Shown piece after piece: positions 17,512 to 25,127 of a DNA stretch of 64,000 nt. The DNA is from Paramagnetospirillum marisnigri (GTDB lineage: Bacteria > Pseudomonadota > Alphaproteobacteria > Rhodospirillales > Magnetospirillaceae): NCBI RefSeq assembly GCF_001650715.1, contig NZ_LWQT01000043.1:1-64000 (forward strand), in the 5' to 3' direction. The notes under the pieces are model-generated. The model saw only the letters and a program-made list of their open reading frames with translations, searched no databases and had not been told where the DNA came from. How positions within the stretch are numbered: position 1 is the stretch's first letter; every line of letters begins with the position of its first letter. The translations under genes and the position numbers were made by a program.

Positions 17512-18584
17512 TTGTCCCCCTTGAGCGGCAGCGGCTCGCCCTTGCGCGTGCGTCCGAAGACGCGCGGCCGGAAGTGTTGGTCGAGGATGGGCGTCAGCGC
17601 GTTCATCAGCAGCACCGCGAAGGCGACGCCTTCGGGATAGCCCGCATAGGTGCGGATGATCCAGGTCAGCAGCCCGATTCCGATGCCGAAGGCCAGCTGG
17701 CCCTGCTTGGACACCGGCGAGGTGACATAGTCGGTGGCGATGAAGAAGGCTCCCAGGAAGGACGCGCCCGAGATCAGGTGGAACCAGCCCGAGGCGTGCC
17801 GCGCCGGGTCCAGGGTGTTGAACACGGTTCCCAGCACGAACAAGGTGCCAAGCATGGCCACCGGCACATGCCAGGTGATGATCTTGCGCGCCATCAGGAA
17901 CAGGCCGCCCAGCAGGATCAGCGGCAGTGCCGTCTCGCCCATGGAGCCGGGGTGGAAGCCCAGCATCATGTCCGACAGGTCGGGCAGATGGGCCATGGAC
18001 TGGGTGACCGGCACGCCGCGCGACAGCTCGGTCTTGATATAGCCCAACTGCGAGGCGGCACTGATGCCGTCCAGGCTCACCCCACGCCCGAAGGTGATGT
18101 GCAGGCTTTCGGCAAAGCCCGGGGCTCCGGCCGAGAACAGCGGCTTGGCGGGCACGAAGGCGGTCATCTGCACCGGGAAGGAGACCAGCACCACCACGCG
18201 GCCGACCATGGCCGGGTTGAACACGTTCTGGCCCAGGCCGCCGAAGGCGTGCTTGGCCAGGAAGACGGCGAAGACCGAGGCCACCACCGCCACCCACCAG
18301 GGCGCCCAGGGCGGCAGCGACAGCGCCAGCAGCCAGCCGGTGATCAGCACCGAGCCATCGCCCAGCGCCCGGTTGGGATCGCCGCCGCCGACGCGGATGG
18401 CGATGAATTCCGAGGCCAGGCAGGCGGCCATGGTGACCACGAACAGGAAGATGGCGGGCCAGCCGAACAGATAGAGGTTGAACAAGGTGGCGGGAGTCAG
18501 CGCCGCCAGCACCGTGAACATGGTGCGCGAGACATTGTTGGAACCGTGGGTGAACGGTCCGCTACGATCGACGACGATGCTCAT
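17508..18584 (-). CDS. rnfD: Rnf complex subunit RnfD (FMN-carrying)
   Basis: 358 residues and about ten membrane spans. NqrB/RnfD landmarks include GDPNRALGDGSVLITGWLLAL, GGLGQNVFNPAMVGRV and HPGSMGETALPLILLGG. The expected flavinylation site reads DGISAAS (172-178), with Ser178 where the consensus has Thr. RnfD exchanges electrons with RnfG across the membrane. Coupled to rnfC (ATGA) upstream and rnfG (ATGA) downstream. Confidence 0.95.
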   Translation of the reverse strand: MSIVVDRSGPFTHGSNNVSRTMFTVLAALTPATLFNLYLFGWPAIFLFVVTMAACLASEFIAIRVGGGDPNRALGDGSVLITGWLLALSLPPWAPWWVAVVASVFAVFLAKHAFGGLGQNVFNPAMVGRVVVLVSFPVQMTAFVPAKPLFSAGAPGFAESLHITFGRGVSLDGISAASQLGYIKTELSRGVPVTQSMAHLPDLSDMMLGFHPGSMGETALPLILLGGLFLMARKIITWHVPVAMLGTLFVLGTVFNTLDPARHASGWFHLISGASFLGAFFIATDYVTSPVSKQGQLAFGIGIGLLTWIIRTYAGYPEGVAFAVLLMNALTPILDQHFRPRVFGRTRKGEPLPLKGDK

Positions 18585-20068
18585 GCGCTGGCCCCGCCTT
18601 GGGTGGAGGATTGAGCCTGGGCGGCCGCCTCGGCCGCCTCCTTGGCAGCCTTGGCCTTGGCGGCGGCCTCGCGCTTGGCTTGCGCCTGACGCTCGAGACG
18701 GGCGTTGTGCGCCTCGACCAGGGCCTTGGTCTGTTCCATCTTGCGCCGCTCGCGGTCCAGGGCGGCGATGCGGCCCTTGGCGTAGTTGAAGTAATGGACC
18801 AGCGGGATGTGCGACGGGCAGATATACGAGCACGAGCCGCAGGACACGCAGTCCTGCACGCCGATCTTTGCCGCTTCCTCCAGCTTCTCATGCCGGATGA
18901 ACGAGGCCATCTCCACCGGCACCAGGCCGCAGGGGCAATAGGTGACGCAGGAGCCGCAGCGGATGCAGGGGCTGGGCTCGGCTTCCTTGGTCTCGGCCAG
19001 GGTCAGGCCCAGGATGCCCGAGGTTCCCTTGACCACCGGAACATCCAGCGAGGGCAGGGGCTGGCCCATCATCGGCCCGCCGCTGACGAAGCGCTTGGCG
19101 CCCTGGGCGCCGCCGCAGAACTTCAGCAACTCGGTCACCTTGGTGCCCAGCAGGACCTCGACATTCTTCGGTTCGGCCACGGCGCCGCCGCTCACCGTCA
19201 CCACGCGGGACAGCAGCGGGCGCCCCTGGCGCACGGCGTCATGCACCGCCCGCGCGGTGGCGACGTTATGCACCACTACGCCCACATCGGCGGTCAGCTT
19301 GCGCGCCGGGGTCTCGCGGCCGGTGATGGCCTGGGTCAGGTGGCGCTCGGCCCCCATGGGATACTGCACCGGCACCGGCGCCACCGAGACATTGTCGAAG
19401 GCGGCGGCGGCCTTGCCCAGGGCCTCGATGGCCTGGGGCTTGTTGGTCTCCACCGCGATGATCACCTTGGGGGCGCCCAGGGCGTGGGCCATGATCCGCG
19501 CCCCGTCCACCACCGCGTCCGCGTGCTCGCGCATGATGCGGTCGTCGCAGGTGAGATAGGGTTCGCACTCGGCGCCGTTCAGCAGCAGGATTTCCAGCTT
19601 GTGGCTGGTGCCCAGCCCCAGCTTCACCGCCGAGGGAAAGGTGGCGCCGCCCATGCCGACGATGCCCGACTGGGCGACGCGGTCGCGGATGACCTGTGGG
19701 GTGACGGCGAAGGGATCGGCGATGGCGTCGGGCAGTTCGGCCCATTCGTCCTTGCCATCGGGCACCAGGATGATGGTGAGCGTCGGCAGGCCCGAGGGAT
19801 GCGGCGCCGTGATCTCGGTGATGGCCTCGATGCGGCCCGAGGTCGGTGCGTGCACGGCGGCAGAGATGGCCCCCGAGGCGCGGGCCAGCAACTGGCCCTT
19901 CTTCACCAGATCGCCCGGCTCCACCGTGGTGCCGGCGGGGGCGCCCATATGCTGTTGCAGGGGCAGGTACAGGGCCTCGGGCAGCGGCAGGGCGACGATA
20001 GCCTTCTCGCTCGTCAGCTCCTTGCGGTATTCCGGATGGATGCCGCCCATGATGGGAAACAGCTTCAT
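18581..20068 (-). CDS. rnfC: Rnf complex subunit RnfC (NADH dehydrogenase-like)
   Basis: 495 residues. The N-terminal barrel-sandwich domain starts MKLFPIMGGIHPEYRKELTS, followed by a Complex-I 51-kDa-like FMN/NADH region (GMGGATFPSAVKLGL, LLNGAECEPYLTCDDRIM). Two ferredoxin clusters are bound by CIRCGSCVTYCP and CVSCGSCSYICP. The last 70 residues are an Ala/Lys/Glu-rich helical tail, common in proteobacterial RnfC. It is the cytoplasmic NADH-oxidising or -reducing module. It starts 13 bp after rnfB. Confidence 0.96.
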   Translation of the reverse strand: MKLFPIMGGIHPEYRKELTSEKAIVALPLPEALYLPLQQHMGAPAGTTVEPGDLVKKGQLLARASGAISAAVHAPTSGRIEAITEITAPHPSGLPTLTIILVPDGKDEWAELPDAIADPFAVTPQVIRDRVAQSGIVGMGGATFPSAVKLGLGTSHKLEILLLNGAECEPYLTCDDRIMREHADAVVDGARIMAHALGAPKVIIAVETNKPQAIEALGKAAAAFDNVSVAPVPVQYPMGAERHLTQAITGRETPARKLTADVGVVVHNVATARAVHDAVRQGRPLLSRVVTVSGGAVAEPKNVEVLLGTKVTELLKFCGGAQGAKRFVSGGPMMGQPLPSLDVPVVKGTSGILGLTLAETKEAEPSPCIRCGSCVTYCPCGLVPVEMASFIRHEKLEEAAKIGVQDCVSCGSCSYICPSHIPLVHYFNYAKGRIAALDRERRKMEQTKALVEAHNARLERQAQAKREAAAKAKAAKEAAEAAAQAQSSTQGGASA

Positions 20069-20081
20069 CGACCGTCTCTCC

Positions 20082-20621
20082 TCAATGCGTGGCGTGGGTA
20101 TCGCCGGGCTTGCTCCAATGCCAGCCGGCGATGGTGGGGGCGATGGGCTTCATGACGATGGCCTCGGTGGGGCAGATCTTGAAGCATTTGCCGCAGGCGT
20201 GGCAGGCGTCCGAGATCACCGTGTGCAGCTGCTTGGGCGCGCCGACGATGGCGTCGGAGCCGCATTCGCCGATGCAGCGCAGGCAGCCGATGCACAAATC
20301 CTCGTTGATGAAGGCCACTTCCGGGCCCTTCTCCTCGTGGCCGTCGGTATCGGCCGAGACGCCCAGCCGCTTGGCCAGGGCCTCGATGGTGCCCTTGCCG
20401 CCCGGCGCGCACAGCGTGATCGGCGTGCCGCCCTTGGCCAGGGCGGCGGCGTATTGCGAGCAGCCGACGAAGCCGCACTGGCCGCATTGCGAGCCGGGCA
20501 GCAGCGCCTGCAGCTCCTCCTCGATGGGGTTGACCGGCACCGCCAGCAGCTTGGCGGCGGTTCCCAACATGGCGCCCAGGGTCACACCCATTACCGCCAG
20601 ACTTCCGACATCCAACAACAT
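20082..20621 (-). CDS. rnfB: Rnf complex subunit RnfB (multi-cluster ferredoxin)
   Basis: 179 residues. An N-terminal membrane helix is followed by the CGQCGFVGC cluster motif (Fe-S domain of RnfB) and then two [4Fe-4S] ferredoxin repeats, CIGCLRCIGEC and CHACGKCFKICP. RnfB is the entry or exit point for ferredoxin or flavodoxin electrons. The protein is slightly shorter than some homologues but contains all cysteine motifs. Confidence 0.95.
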   Translation of the reverse strand: MLLDVGSLAVMGVTLGAMLGTAAKLLAVPVNPIEEELQALLPGSQCGQCGFVGCSQYAAALAKGGTPITLCAPGGKGTIEALAKRLGVSADTDGHEEKGPEVAFINEDLCIGCLRCIGECGSDAIVGAPKQLHTVISDACHACGKCFKICPTEAIVMKPIAPTIAGWHWSKPGDTHATH

Positions 20622-20633
20622 GATCGGCGACTC

Positions 20634-21215
20634 CTAATTGGTGCTCATGCCGGAAAAGCCCATGAAGGCCAGGGCCAGCAGGCTGGCGGTGATGAAGCCG
20701 ATGGGCGGTCCGGCGAACAGGCGCGGCACGTTGCAGAGCGCCAGGCGTTCGCGCAGACCGGCGAACAGCACCATCACCAGCGAATAGCCCAGCGACGAGG
20801 CGAAGGCGAAGACGGTGCTTTCGATGAAGTTCATCTTGCCTTCCACCAGCAGCAGGTTGACGCCCAGCACGGCGCAGTTGGTGGTGATCAGCGGCAGATA
20901 GATGCCCAGCATCTGGAACATGGTGGGCGACACCTTGCGCACCACCGCCTCGGTGAACTGCACGGCGGCGGCGATCACCAGGATGAAGGTGACGGTGCGC
21001 AGATAGCCCAGGTCGTAGGGCTCCAGCAGCGCCTTCTCCACCCCCCAGTCGATCATGGCCGAGACCGTGATGCAAAAGGTGGTGGCGGCGCCCATGCCCA
21101 GCGCGGTATCGACCCGGGTGGTGACGCCCATGAACGAACACAGGCCCAGGAACCGCATCAGGACCACGTTGCTGACCAGCGCCGCGCTGATGAACAGCAG
21201 AAGATAATGTTCCAT
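20634..21215 (-). CDS. rnfA: Rnf complex subunit RnfA
   Basis: 193 residues, six predicted spans. Conserved RnfA features: LVSNVVLMRFLGLCSFMGV at the N-terminus, MLGIYLPLITTNCAVLGVNL in the middle and LRERLALCNVPRLFAGPPIG near the end. Together with RnfE it forms the membrane core with intramembrane cysteines. ATG 21215 was chosen as the family start; longer frames run into rseC. Confidence 0.95.
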   Translation of the reverse strand: MEHYLLLFISAALVSNVVLMRFLGLCSFMGVTTRVDTALGMGAATTFCITVSAMIDWGVEKALLEPYDLGYLRTVTFILVIAAAVQFTEAVVRKVSPTMFQMLGIYLPLITTNCAVLGVNLLLVEGKMNFIESTVFAFASSLGYSLVMVLFAGLRERLALCNVPRLFAGPPIGFITASLLALAFMGFSGMSTN

Positions 21216-21229
21216 CGTCCGGTTTCCCC

Positions 21230-21748
21230 TTAGCCGTGTTCTGGATGGCACGCCGCGTCCGAAGGAGCGGCATAGGCCTTGCGAAGGAAGCGGGGCGACA
21301 GCACGCCCCGGGCGGAAAGATGATTGGCCACCAGCCGGGCCAGCCCCAGGCCCAGCACCAGCCCGGCCACGGCGCCCGCGGCGGCCATGGAATCGGTGCG
21401 GTAGACCTCCTGGCCCAGGATGCCGCCCGCCAGCAAGGTCACCAGCGGCAGGCCATAGGCGGTGGCGGCGCCGCGCAGCAGCGTGCCTTCCGAGATGCCC
21501 ACCACCACCCGCTCGCCGACCCGAAGGTCGAGATCGCCGGGCAGCGGGAAGCGCTTGGCGGCCAGACGCTTGGCGTTGCCGCCGTCCTTGCCGATGCTGC
21601 ACAGCCCCGCCGAATGACAGGTGCCGCAACTGGTGGTTTCCTCGGGCTCCAGCCACGCCCGGCCGCCATCCACGGCGACGACGCGGGCGAAGCCCTCGAT
21701 CAGCCCGTGGGTGCCGCTATCCGGAAAGGTGGAGCCAGGAGCGTCCAT
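21230..21748 (-). CDS. rseC: RseC/SoxR-reducing system family protein
   Basis: 172 residues. The N-terminal cytoplasmic part carries a cysteine cluster (CGTCHSAGLC, about 41-50), a beta-rich domain (DLDLRVGERVVVGISEGTLLR) and then two membrane spans (about 94-108 and 122-142), the RseC layout. E. coli RseC works with the Rsx (Rnf) complex to re-reduce SoxR; here it sits between apbE and rnfA, which fits. The start at 21748 lies 5 bp after apbE. Confidence 0.85.
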   Translation of the reverse strand: MDAPGSTFPDSGTHGLIEGFARVVAVDGGRAWLEPEETTSCGTCHSAGLCSIGKDGGNAKRLAAKRFPLPGDLDLRVGERVVVGISEGTLLRGAATAYGLPLVTLLAGGILGQEVYRTDSMAAAGAVAGLVLGLGLARLVANHLSARGVLSPRFLRKAYAAPSDAACHPEHG

Positions 21749-21753
21749 CAGGA

Positions 21754-22752
21754 TCAGGCCGTTACCGTCGCCGCCACGCCATCGGGCGTGACGAAGATGG
21801 CCGACAGGCCGCCCGCGTCGCGCAGGATCTGCTGGCGACGCTCGACCGGGGCCAGCACCATGGCGGTGGACAGGCCGTCGGCCACGGCGGCGGTCTCGGC
21901 CACCACCGACACACCCAGCAGGGCGGGGGCGGTCTGGCCGGTGCGCGGATCGATCAGATGGGTGAACTTGCCCGCGTCGTCGAACAAGGTGCCATAGCCG
22001 CCCGAGGTGGACACCGCCTTGTCGACCACGTCGATCTCGGTGACGGCGCGCGAGGGATCGGCCGGATTGGCGATACCGATGCGCCAGGCCGAACCGTCGG
22101 GCTTGGTGGCAAGAGCGCGGGGCTCGCCCATGTCGACGAGCATGTTGGCGAAGCCGTGGGCGCGCAGCACCTCGGCCACCTTGTCGGTGATATAGCCCTG
22201 GGCGCCGGAATTCAGGGTCACGGCCATGCCCGGCCGGGCCAGGGAGACCCGGCGGTTGGCGGCGTCGATCTCGATGCCGCGCCAGTCCACCAACGCCAGG
22301 GCGGCGGCGAGATCGCGCTCGGCCGGGGCGGCGGTGGGGGCGGCGGGCTGGGTAAAGTGGCTGAAATACAGCGACCACACCGGCTGGATGGTGGGGTCGT
22401 AGACGCCGCCGGTGATGGCGGCCAGGCTCTTGGCCCGGCCGATCATCTCGATGAATTCCACCGGGGCATTGTCCAGCTTGCCGTCGCGGTTCAGGGCCGA
22501 CAGGCTCGAATCGGCGCGATAGACGCTGAACATGGCCTCCAGCCGGGCCAGCTCGCCCAGGGCGGCGGTCACGGCGGCGCGGGCCTTGGCCTCGTCGGTG
22601 TGATAGAGCGAAATGGAGGATGGCGCGCCCAGGGTGGTGCCTTCCCAGCGATACAGGCGGGCCTCGGCCCGGTTCGCCTTGAGGAGCAGCGGCAGACCGG
22701 CGGCGGCGGCCAGGACGGTGATGGCACGGCGGCGGGTGATACGAACGGTCAT
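21754..22752 (-). CDS. apbE: FAD:protein FMN transferase ApbE
   Basis: 332 residues. A twin-arginine-like signal (TRRRAITVLAAAAGLPLLL) indicates export. The ApbE domain shows LGAPSSISLYH, FSVYRADSSLSALNRDG, YDPTIQPVWSLY, SGAQGYITDKVAEVLRAHG and a C-terminal GVSVVAETAAVADGLSTAM metal/FAD-binding motif. It attaches FMN covalently to Thr/Ser in RnfG and RnfD, whose genes follow. The ATG at 22752 has GGGAGG upstream and begins just before the RRR motif, so I prefer it to the TTG eight codons earlier. Confidence 0.92.
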   Translation of the reverse strand: MTVRITRRRAITVLAAAAGLPLLLKANRAEARLYRWEGTTLGAPSSISLYHTDEAKARAAVTAALGELARLEAMFSVYRADSSLSALNRDGKLDNAPVEFIEMIGRAKSLAAITGGVYDPTIQPVWSLYFSHFTQPAAPTAAPAERDLAAALALVDWRGIEIDAANRRVSLARPGMAVTLNSGAQGYITDKVAEVLRAHGFANMLVDMGEPRALATKPDGSAWRIGIANPADPSRAVTEIDVVDKAVSTSGGYGTLFDDAGKFTHLIDPRTGQTAPALLGVSVVAETAAVADGLSTAMVLAPVERRQQILRDAGGLSAIFVTPDGVAATVTA

Positions 22753-23034
22753 GGAACCTGGGCCTCCCTCGGGCAAGATATCCTGCGATCCGGTAGTTTA
22801 AAGTTGCTCAAAAATGCGTCACATTGATGGTATGCGACCTGGATGAGGACTGCAAGCCCGGGCCGCACCAAAATACGCATCAAGATGCCGAATTATTCAC
22901 CATTGCAAAACAATACGTTAACCCTATGCCAACCCGGCGGGGGAGGCATCTTCCCGCCCTTCGGGTGGGAATAGTCGCAGGAAAAATGCGGCTTTCGCAG
23001 ATGCGAAGCGGCCGTATTCCCCAAACGGCGTTGC
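22753..23034 (-). promoter_or_regulatory. Long 5' leader of the apbE-rnf unit
   Basis: From the predicted start site of the sigma-54 promoter to the apbE ATG there are about 280 nt without a convincing gene. A GC-rich hairpin occurs at 22951-22971 (TTCCC-GCC/GGTGGGAA with a CTTCGG-like loop). Other stretches are AT-rich. I do not recognise a known riboswitch; attenuation or a second promoter is possible. Confidence 0.4.
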
Positions 23035-23044
23035 GGTGCACAAA

Positions 23045-23060
23045 AGCAAAGCCCGTGCCA
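23045..23060 (-). promoter_or_regulatory. Consensus sigma-54 (RpoN) promoter
   Basis: The minus strand reads TGGCACG-GGCT-TTGCT, a full match to the -24/-12 consensus TGGCACG-N4-TTGCW. It points toward apbE and the rnf genes; transcription would start near 23034. A sigma-54 promoter needs an enhancer-binding activator, and a matching NifA-type site lies just upstream. Confidence 0.75.
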
Positions 23061-23101
23061 TGGCCGGAAATGGCGGATTTACGTGGTCAGGCCTGGACCA
23101 T

Positions 23102-23117
23102 TGTCGGGGTTGCGACA
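23102..23117 (-). promoter_or_regulatory. NifA-type upstream activator site (TGT-N10-ACA)
   Basis: TGT-CGGGGTTGCG-ACA matches the NifA UAS consensus exactly. Its centre is about 76 bp upstream of the predicted start site of the sigma-54 promoter, a distance at which a bound activator can loop to the polymerase. It lies 13 bp past the stop of the upstream esterase gene. By itself the pattern is short; its value comes from the pairing with the -24/-12 element. Confidence 0.65.
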
Positions 23118-23129
23118 GCGGCCTGTCGC

Positions 23130-24083
23130 TCAGCCGCCCAGGATGGCGCTCCAGGTGTCGCAAACCTGATCCAGGGCGGCGCGGCCGCAGGCCAGATAGG
23201 CCGCCAATCCGAGGCAGCCGTGGATGGCGCCTTCCAGCCGGACATGACGCACCGGCACGCCCGCCTTGGTCAGGGCGGCGGCATAGGCGTCGCCCTCGTC
23301 CACCAGGGGGTCGAAGCCGCAGGTCAGCACCAGGGCGGGGGCCAGACCGGCATGGAGGGCGGCGCGCAGCGGCGAGGCGTCAGATTCCAGCACCGGCAAC
23401 TCGCGCCCGACGAAATACTGCCGGGTGAACCATTGGATATCGGTCTCGGTCAGCAGATGGCCCTCGGCCAGCCGGGAACGGGAGGGGAAGTCACCCGACT
23501 GGTCCACTGCCGGATAGATCAGGGCCTGCAGGGCCAGGGGAATGCCCAGGTCGCGGGCATGCAACGCCACCACCGCCGCCATTGTGCCTCCGGCGCTGTC
23601 GCCCGCTACCGCCAGCGGGACGGCGGTGAAGGTGGCGGCCAGCCAGCGCAAGGCGGCGATGCCGTCCTCGATGGCGGCGGGGTAGGGGTGTTCCGGCCCC
23701 AGGCGGTAGTGCACCGACACCACCGCCGAACCGGTGCGCGAAGCGATGACGCGGCAGATGGCGTCATGGGTGTCGAGGTCGCCGACCACGAAACCGCCGC
23801 CGTGGAAATACAGCAGCACGCCCTTGGGCGCGGCGGCTTGCGGGCGGTACAGGCGGATGGGGATGGCATCGCCGGGGCCGGGAATGGCGCTGTCGGCCGC
23901 ATCGACACCCTCGGGAGCGGCGGGATTGGTGCGCGACAGCCTGCGGGCGAACTCGGCGCGGGCCTCGATGGGCGTCATGGACGACAGCGACGGCAGCTTC
24001 AGTTCCGCCGCTTTGGCCAGGATGAAGGCGACGTCCTCGTCCAACTGCCCCTTGGTGCCGATGGAAACTGTTCCCTGGTTCAT
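23130..24083 (-). CDS. HSL-family alpha/beta hydrolase (esterase/lipase)
   Basis: 317 residues. The hormone-sensitive-lipase family motif HGGG appears in YFHGGGFVVGDLDTHD (oxyanion hole), the nucleophile in AGDSAGGTMAA, and the acid/base partners in TCGFDPLVDEGDAYA and EGAIHGCLGL. It likely hydrolyses short-chain esters. The substrate is unknown and no linked pathway is obvious. ATG 24083 was chosen because GGAGGG lies eight bases upstream; other Met codons occur at 24089 and 24101. It is upstream of, and co-directional with, the apbE-rnf unit. Confidence 0.9.
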   Translation of the reverse strand: MNQGTVSIGTKGQLDEDVAFILAKAAELKLPSLSSMTPIEARAEFARRLSRTNPAAPEGVDAADSAIPGPGDAIPIRLYRPQAAAPKGVLLYFHGGGFVVGDLDTHDAICRVIASRTGSAVVSVHYRLGPEHPYPAAIEDGIAALRWLAATFTAVPLAVAGDSAGGTMAAVVALHARDLGIPLALQALIYPAVDQSGDFPSRSRLAEGHLLTETDIQWFTRQYFVGRELPVLESDASPLRAALHAGLAPALVLTCGFDPLVDEGDAYAAALTKAGVPVRHVRLEGAIHGCLGLAAYLACGRAALDQVCDTWSAILGG

Positions 24084-24227
24084 GATCATAACCCTCCCCA
24101 TGGGGCATAGCCTGTCCGATCCGCCATCGCGAGGCAAGGCGCGGTTGCGGGCATTTCGCCTTTCTGGCGGCCGCCAGTCACGCTATCCTATGGGCATAAT
24201 CACCCAGGCTAATCATCCGGAGACGTC

Positions 24228-24593
24228 ATGAAGACCATTCTCAGCGCAGCCATCATCGGCGCCTTCGCCGTTCTCGCCGCCCAGCCCGTGCTCGCCGCCG
24301 ATCCGCCCGCCGCTTTTGCCGCCTGCAAGGCCTGCCACAAGCTGGAAGCCGGAGCCAACGGCGTCGGCCCCAGCCTGTTCGGTGTCTATGGCTCCAAGGC
24401 GGGAACCGCCGCTGCCGGATTCAAATATTCTCCCGCCATGACCGGCTGGGGCAAGTCCTGGGACGATGCAAATCTGGCCGCCTATCTGGCCGATCCCAAG
24501 GGCTCCATCCCCGGCAACAAGATGATCTTCGTCGGCGTCAAGAATCCCGACGAGATCACCGCCCTGGTCGCTTTCATCAAGACCTTGAAGTAA
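24228..24593 (+). CDS. Periplasmic class I cytochrome c
   Basis: 121 residues: a cleavable signal peptide (MKTILSAAIIGAFAVLAAQP, ending VLAA) and a single heme-binding motif CKACH (about 33-37). KLEAGANGVGPSLFGVYG and the distal Met in NKMIFVGVKNPDEITALVAF are typical of small soluble c2/c552-type cytochromes. It should shuttle electrons in the periplasm between the quinol-oxidising complex and an oxidase or reductase. It is monocistronic. Confidence 0.93.
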   Translation: MKTILSAAIIGAFAVLAAQPVLAADPPAAFAACKACHKLEAGANGVGPSLFGVYGSKAGTAAAGFKYSPAMTGWGKSWDDANLAAYLADPKGSIPGNKMIFVGVKNPDEITALVAFIKTLK

Positions 24594-24640
24594 GCCCGGG
24601 AAGCCAGGTTCGGGCGAGTCGGGCAAGCCATGGCTGAGCT

Positions 24641-24710
24641 CGTCATTCCCGCTTTGCCGGGAATCGATTTTCCTTCTCGCCACCCTCGGGCTCGACCCGA
24701 GGGTCCATGG
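24641..24710. repeat. REP-like pair of palindromes after cytochrome c
   Basis: Two perfect hairpins lie close together: ATTCCCG/CGGGAAT (24645-24664) and ACCCTCGGG/CCCGAGGGT with loop CTCGA (24682-24704), followed by GTCCATGGATGG. A similar arrangement of palindrome pair plus CCATGGA occurs at 26684-26743, so this is a dispersed intergenic palindrome family. The first hairpin could also end the cytochrome transcript. Confidence 0.6.
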
Positions 24711-24732
24711 ATGGCCGGGTCAAGCCCACGGC

Positions 24733-24965
24733 TGTCCGGTTTAATTTTCCCTTGTTCGGCCGAGAGCCTGAATGCGTCTGCGTTTTAGGGCATCGGCCCC
24801 GCCAGGGGACTTGAAAAATGATTGACCACCAAGGCGCGAAGGCACCAAGGGGGAGGAGCCGCGTGGATCACCGGGACGGAGCCCGGTGATGACGAAGGAA
24901 AAGGAAGCCTCTTGGTGTCTTGGTGGTGAATCATCTGATCCATCAGCCAGAATTTAGACCGGACA
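24733..24965. repeat. MITE-like element with nested inverted repeats
   Basis: The ends TGTCCGGTTTAATTTT (from 24733) and AGAATTTAGACCGGACA (to 24965) are inverted repeats with a few mismatches. Inside lies a second inverted repeat, ATGATTGACCACCAAG (from 24818) against CTTGGTGGTGAATCAT (to 24934), and inside that a perfect hairpin ATCACCGGG/CCCGGTGAT (24867-24890). No credible gene lies within. The symmetry suggests a non-autonomous mobile element. The rest of the 24.6-25.1 kb gap holds only the REP pair on its left and the operon promoter on its right. Confidence 0.5.
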
Positions 24966-25061
24966 CTCCAGGGTCCAGTCATGGACTCCCGCTTTGGCGG
25001 AGGTGACGAGTCCGGTTGGGGCGGGGTGCCCTCGCTCCATTACCGCCATGCCAAATGGGTA

Positions 25062-25114
25062 TTGACATGCGCATTTCACTGAATGATCATTCAGTCATAA
25101 TGAATGGTCATTCA
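25062..25114 (+). promoter_or_regulatory. Promoter with two TetR-type palindromic operators
   Basis: TTGACA (25062-25067) with a 17-bp spacer to GATCAT (25085-25090) is a plausible promoter. A perfect 16-bp palindrome CTGAATGATCATTCAG (25079-25094) covers the -10, and a second site TGAATGGTCATTCA (25101-25114) lies 21 bp further on centre to centre, two helical turns. TetR regulators of acyl-CoA metabolism, such as B. subtilis FadR, use TGAATG/CATTCA half-sites. The TetR gene at 29675-30340 in this unit is the likely binder. Confidence 0.7.
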
Positions 25115-25127
25115 GTCAGAGGGTCGC

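Noticed and set aside
24785-24982. 65-codon minus-strand frame in the 24.8 kb gap
   Set aside because: It lies entirely within palindromic repeats and its translation merely reflects the inverted-repeat sequence.
25096-25101. CATAAT as a possible -10 for the acyl-CoA operon
   Set aside because: Its distance from TTGACA is 28 bp, too long; GATCAT at 25085-25090 gives a 17-bp spacer.
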